The position numbers and the translations under genes were made by a program. A stretch of DNA of 20,000 nt, taken from Prorocentrum cordatum. Lineage: Eukaryota > Sar > Dinophyceae > Prorocentrales > Prorocentraceae. Positions 18,221 to 20,000 of the stretch are shown here, in pieces. How positions within the stretch are numbered: position 1 is the first letter of the stretch; every line of letters starts with the position of its first letter. The notes under the pieces are model-generated. The model ran no database searches and was not told where the DNA came from. It worked only from the letters and a program-made list of their open reading frames with translations. Location of the stretch: assembly GCA_963575745.1 (NCBI GenBank), contig CAUYUJ010019110.1, forward strand, positions 77,908 to 97,907, given 5' to 3'.

Positions 18221-18334
18221 ATGTGTCCCGCATGGTATTATTTGACAGGGATGATGGCCCTGGCAGGTGCGCAACCGTTGTTGCAGAAGTTCGAAAAAGT
18301 TGCTCGCAAAAGCCCGTTTGACAGAAATGTTTAA
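18221..18334 (+). other. Short open frame shared by both tandem units (copy A)
   Basis: A 37-codon frame starting MCPAWYYLTGMMALAGAQPL and ending FDRNV-stop, preceded in frame by a basic RARAKKKR stretch. It recurs at 19332-19445 with a single residue difference (Leu to Ser at position 21). The flanking DNA is equally conserved, so this does not show selection on protein. Confidence 0.25.
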
Positions 18335-18389
18335 AAAGTGTTGGGTTTCCTACGAATCCGCAAGAGCGCGCGGGATGAAATTTTGACAA

Positions 18390-18434
<45 letters not shown>
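18390..18434. repeat. T18A27 homopolymer junction
   Basis: Eighteen T directly followed by twenty-seven A, a perfect self-complementary foldback of up to 18 bp. Absent from the equivalent point of unit B. Confidence 0.95.
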
Positions 18435-18519
18435 CAATTGTTTTTTATTGTTTTTTATTTTTTATGTTAAAATCGCTACGAAAACTAAGGTTTTGGAAGG
18501 ATTTCGTCTTGCGCGCGCG

Positions 18520-18612
18520 AATGTCCACTTTACCTTATTTTTTGCAAGGGATTCTTGAAGTTTGGTTATGTTAGAACAAGAAATGTCCACTTTAGCTTGT
18601 TTTTTGCAAGGG
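18520..18612 (+). repeat. 31-bp direct repeat within unit A
   Basis: AATGTCCACTTTA followed by a short variable part and TTTTTTGCAAGGG occurs at 18520-18550 and 18582-18612 with two mismatches, spacing 62 bp. In unit B the second occurrence (from 19656) is more diverged. Confidence 0.8.
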
Positions 18613-18767
18613 AAAACGGATCGTAACAAAACAACCGGATCCGGACCAACCCGTTTTGCCTGAGACTTCCTCACGAAAATGATGAAAATGGCTGCGGCCT
18701 AGGCGCGGCGGGGGGGTCGTGCACCAGGGGCCCCAACAATAATTATTCTTTAGAAGTAATAATGTTC

Positions 18768-18833
<66 letters not shown>

Positions 18834-19050
18834 CACTTTACCCGAACGCTCAGTGTTCTCACCAGTGCCAGGGTTTTCATGCGACGCCAGCCAATACCCC
18901 CACTTTGTGGGGGGGCAGTGCAAGCTCTACCAAATATCCACACGACTCTTCGCCACCACCCACACCCAGCTTCCCGCCCTATGACGTTCGGACACTTCAC
19001 TTCGTGGCCTGCGGACGACCGTGGCTACTACACTGGCGTGGAGTACACAC

Positions 19051-19139
19051 CCACAGAAGTTGTTAAGCCTACGTTCGTACACCCACAGAAGTTCTTAAGC
19101 CTTGTTAACCCACAGAAGTTGTTAAGCCTTCCACAGAAC
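19051..19139 (+). repeat. Short tandem repeat CCACAGAAGTTGTTAAGCC
   Basis: CCACAGAAGTTSTTAAGCC starts at 19051, 19083 and 19110, with a partial copy at 19131. Spacings shorten progressively (32, 27, 21). It lies in the block present only in unit B. Confidence 0.85.
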
Positions 19140-19331
19140 ATCTGTTGCATATGATGCATATGGTACATGATACACATGATAGCGCGCGGGTAGAAATTTT
19201 GAAAAGTCGTGCAGGTGTTTTTCGAGGACCTACGGTGCGATTCGTGTGATTTTATGATGCGCGGTGCTAAAATTATTAAGAAGCCCAATGGTTTTTGGAG
19301 ATTTCGGCGTGCGCGCGCGAAGAAAAAACGA

Positions 19332-19445
19332 ATGTGTCCCGCATGGTATTATTTGACAGGGATGATGGCCCTGGCAGGTGCGCAACCGTTGTCGCAGAAG
19401 TTCGAAAAAGTTGCTCGCAAAAGCCCGTTTGACAGAAATGTTTAA
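19332..19445 (+). other. Short open frame shared by both tandem units (copy B)
   Basis: Partner of 18221-18334, 37 codons with one substitution. Upstream in-frame sequence differs between the units beyond the basic stretch, so no common longer protein is supported. Confidence 0.25.
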
Positions 19446-19842
19446 AAAGTGTTGGGTTTCCTACGAATCCGCAAGAGCGCGCGGGATGAGATTTTGACAT
19501 TTTTTTGTTGAAAAACCATTGGTTTTTTGATGTTTTTATGTTAAAATCGCTCCGAACACTAAGCTTTTGGAAGGATTTCGTCTTGCGCGCGCGAATGTCC
19601 ACTTTACCTTATTTTTTGCAAGGGATTCTTGAAATTTGATTATATTAGAACAAGAAATGTCATTTTATAGTGTTTTTTGCAAGGGAAAACGGATTACAAC
19701 AAAACAACCGGATCTGGACCCCATCCACTTTTCTGAAGCTTTCGCGAAAAAATGATGAAAATGTAGCTGCGGCCTAGGCGCGGCGGGGGGGCCGTGCACC
19801 AGGGGCCCCAACAATAATTATTCTTTAGAATTCATAATGTTC

Positions 19843-20000
19843 AACAAGGAAAAGGCGTGCGTGGGAGCCCCGTGAGCTCTAGCCGTCCGGACCCGCCCTC
19901 GCCTTATTGCGAAGGCTGCGCTCAGAGCCCCGTGGACGCATTCTGACCCCCCCCCCACAGCAACAGCAACAGCAACCAGCAACCAACAAAAAAAACAAAA
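19843..20000. other. Right flank, unassigned
   Basis: Past the AAC junction the sequence is GC-rich with GAGCCCCGTG occurring twice (about 19867 and 19927), then a C-run and CAACAG triplets ending in an A-rich tail at the window edge. No gene seen. Confidence 0.4.

Larger units (their letters stand above)
17908..18767 (+). repeat. AAC-headed tandem unit A
   Basis: About 20 AAC triplets (17908-17968), then a body repeated in unit B. Matching blocks are 17993-18168 with 18855-19030, 18194-18388 with 19305-19499, and about 18459-18767 with 19533-19842, all in direct orientation. Unit A has a T18A27 run (18390-18434) where B has a short mixed sequence, and only 25 bp (18169-18193) where B has 274 bp. 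The unit may instead begin after the AAC run, with the AAC run being the tail of the unit before it, as in retroposons with simple-repeat tails. Confidence 0.85.
18768..19842 (+). repeat. AAC-headed tandem unit B
   Basis: About 21 AAC triplets (18768-18832) followed by the same body as unit A with an extra 274-bp block (19031-19304). It ends ATAATGTTC with AACAAGG at 19843, the same junction that precedes the AAC run between A and B, but without expansion. The extra block ends in a segment (TTTTGGAGATTTCGGCGTGC, 19293 on) resembling the later TTTTGGAAGGATTTCGTCTT segment, so the body itself contains a degenerate internal duplication of about 270-290 bp. Confidence 0.85.

Noticed and set aside
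1-20000. tRNA or rRNA genes
   Set aside because: I looked for T-arm-like GGTTCRANNCC sequences with a matching acceptor stem, and for familiar rRNA segments, by eye on both strands; none was convincing.

Overview
This window looks like repeat-dominated intergenic DNA from a nuclear eukaryotic genome, most likely a GC-rich protist or alga. The signs are dense microsatellites of several unit lengths, long triplet arrays, dispersed repeats with one to two dozen divergent copies or subunits, and no compact operon-like coding. No ribosomal RNA or tRNA gene was recognised, and no open frame could be assigned to a known protein family. The species cannot be named from the sequence alone.

Layout. 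150-1221: first copy of a composite dispersed repeat (conserved left block, minisatellite units of about 80-90 bp, purine tract, conserved 44-bp right block). 1674-1857: first copy of a short element with terminal inverted repeats. 1858-3460: mostly non-repetitive, nothing recognised. 3470-4829: minus-strand coding-like remnants split by a triplet-repeat island flanked by 22-bp direct repeats. 5332-5764: very long GGT tract. 6000-6690: purine-rich low-complexity DNA. 6769-8973: minus-strand coding-like remnants, one with paired CxxC motifs. 9134-9240: first copy of a microsatellite-carrying dispersed repeat. 9557-12324: GC-rich, frame-broken minus-strand coding-like region holding a (TCC)n tract and a long perfect-arm hairpin (10961-11132). 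12733-13085: low complexity. 13161-13345: second copy of the inverted-repeat element. 13786-14393: tetranucleotide island. 14393-15862: second, longer copy of the composite repeat with about 15 minisatellite units. 16500-17157: another minus-strand coding-like remnant. 17274-17590: second microsatellite-carrying dispersed repeat. 17908-19842: two tandem copies of a unit of about 0.9-1.1 kb, each headed by an (AAC)n tract.

The open frames spanning the arrays are mostly artefacts: repeats with unit lengths divisible by three, or tetranucleotide tracts without stops, leave several frames open on both strands at once. The coding-like remnants that look least artefactual all read on the minus strand and carry stops or frame changes, so they are either decayed genes, decayed transposon genes, or exons whose splice structure cannot be resolved here. 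The most interesting content is the set of apparently undescribed dispersed elements, each present in two copies within 20 kb, rather than any gene system.
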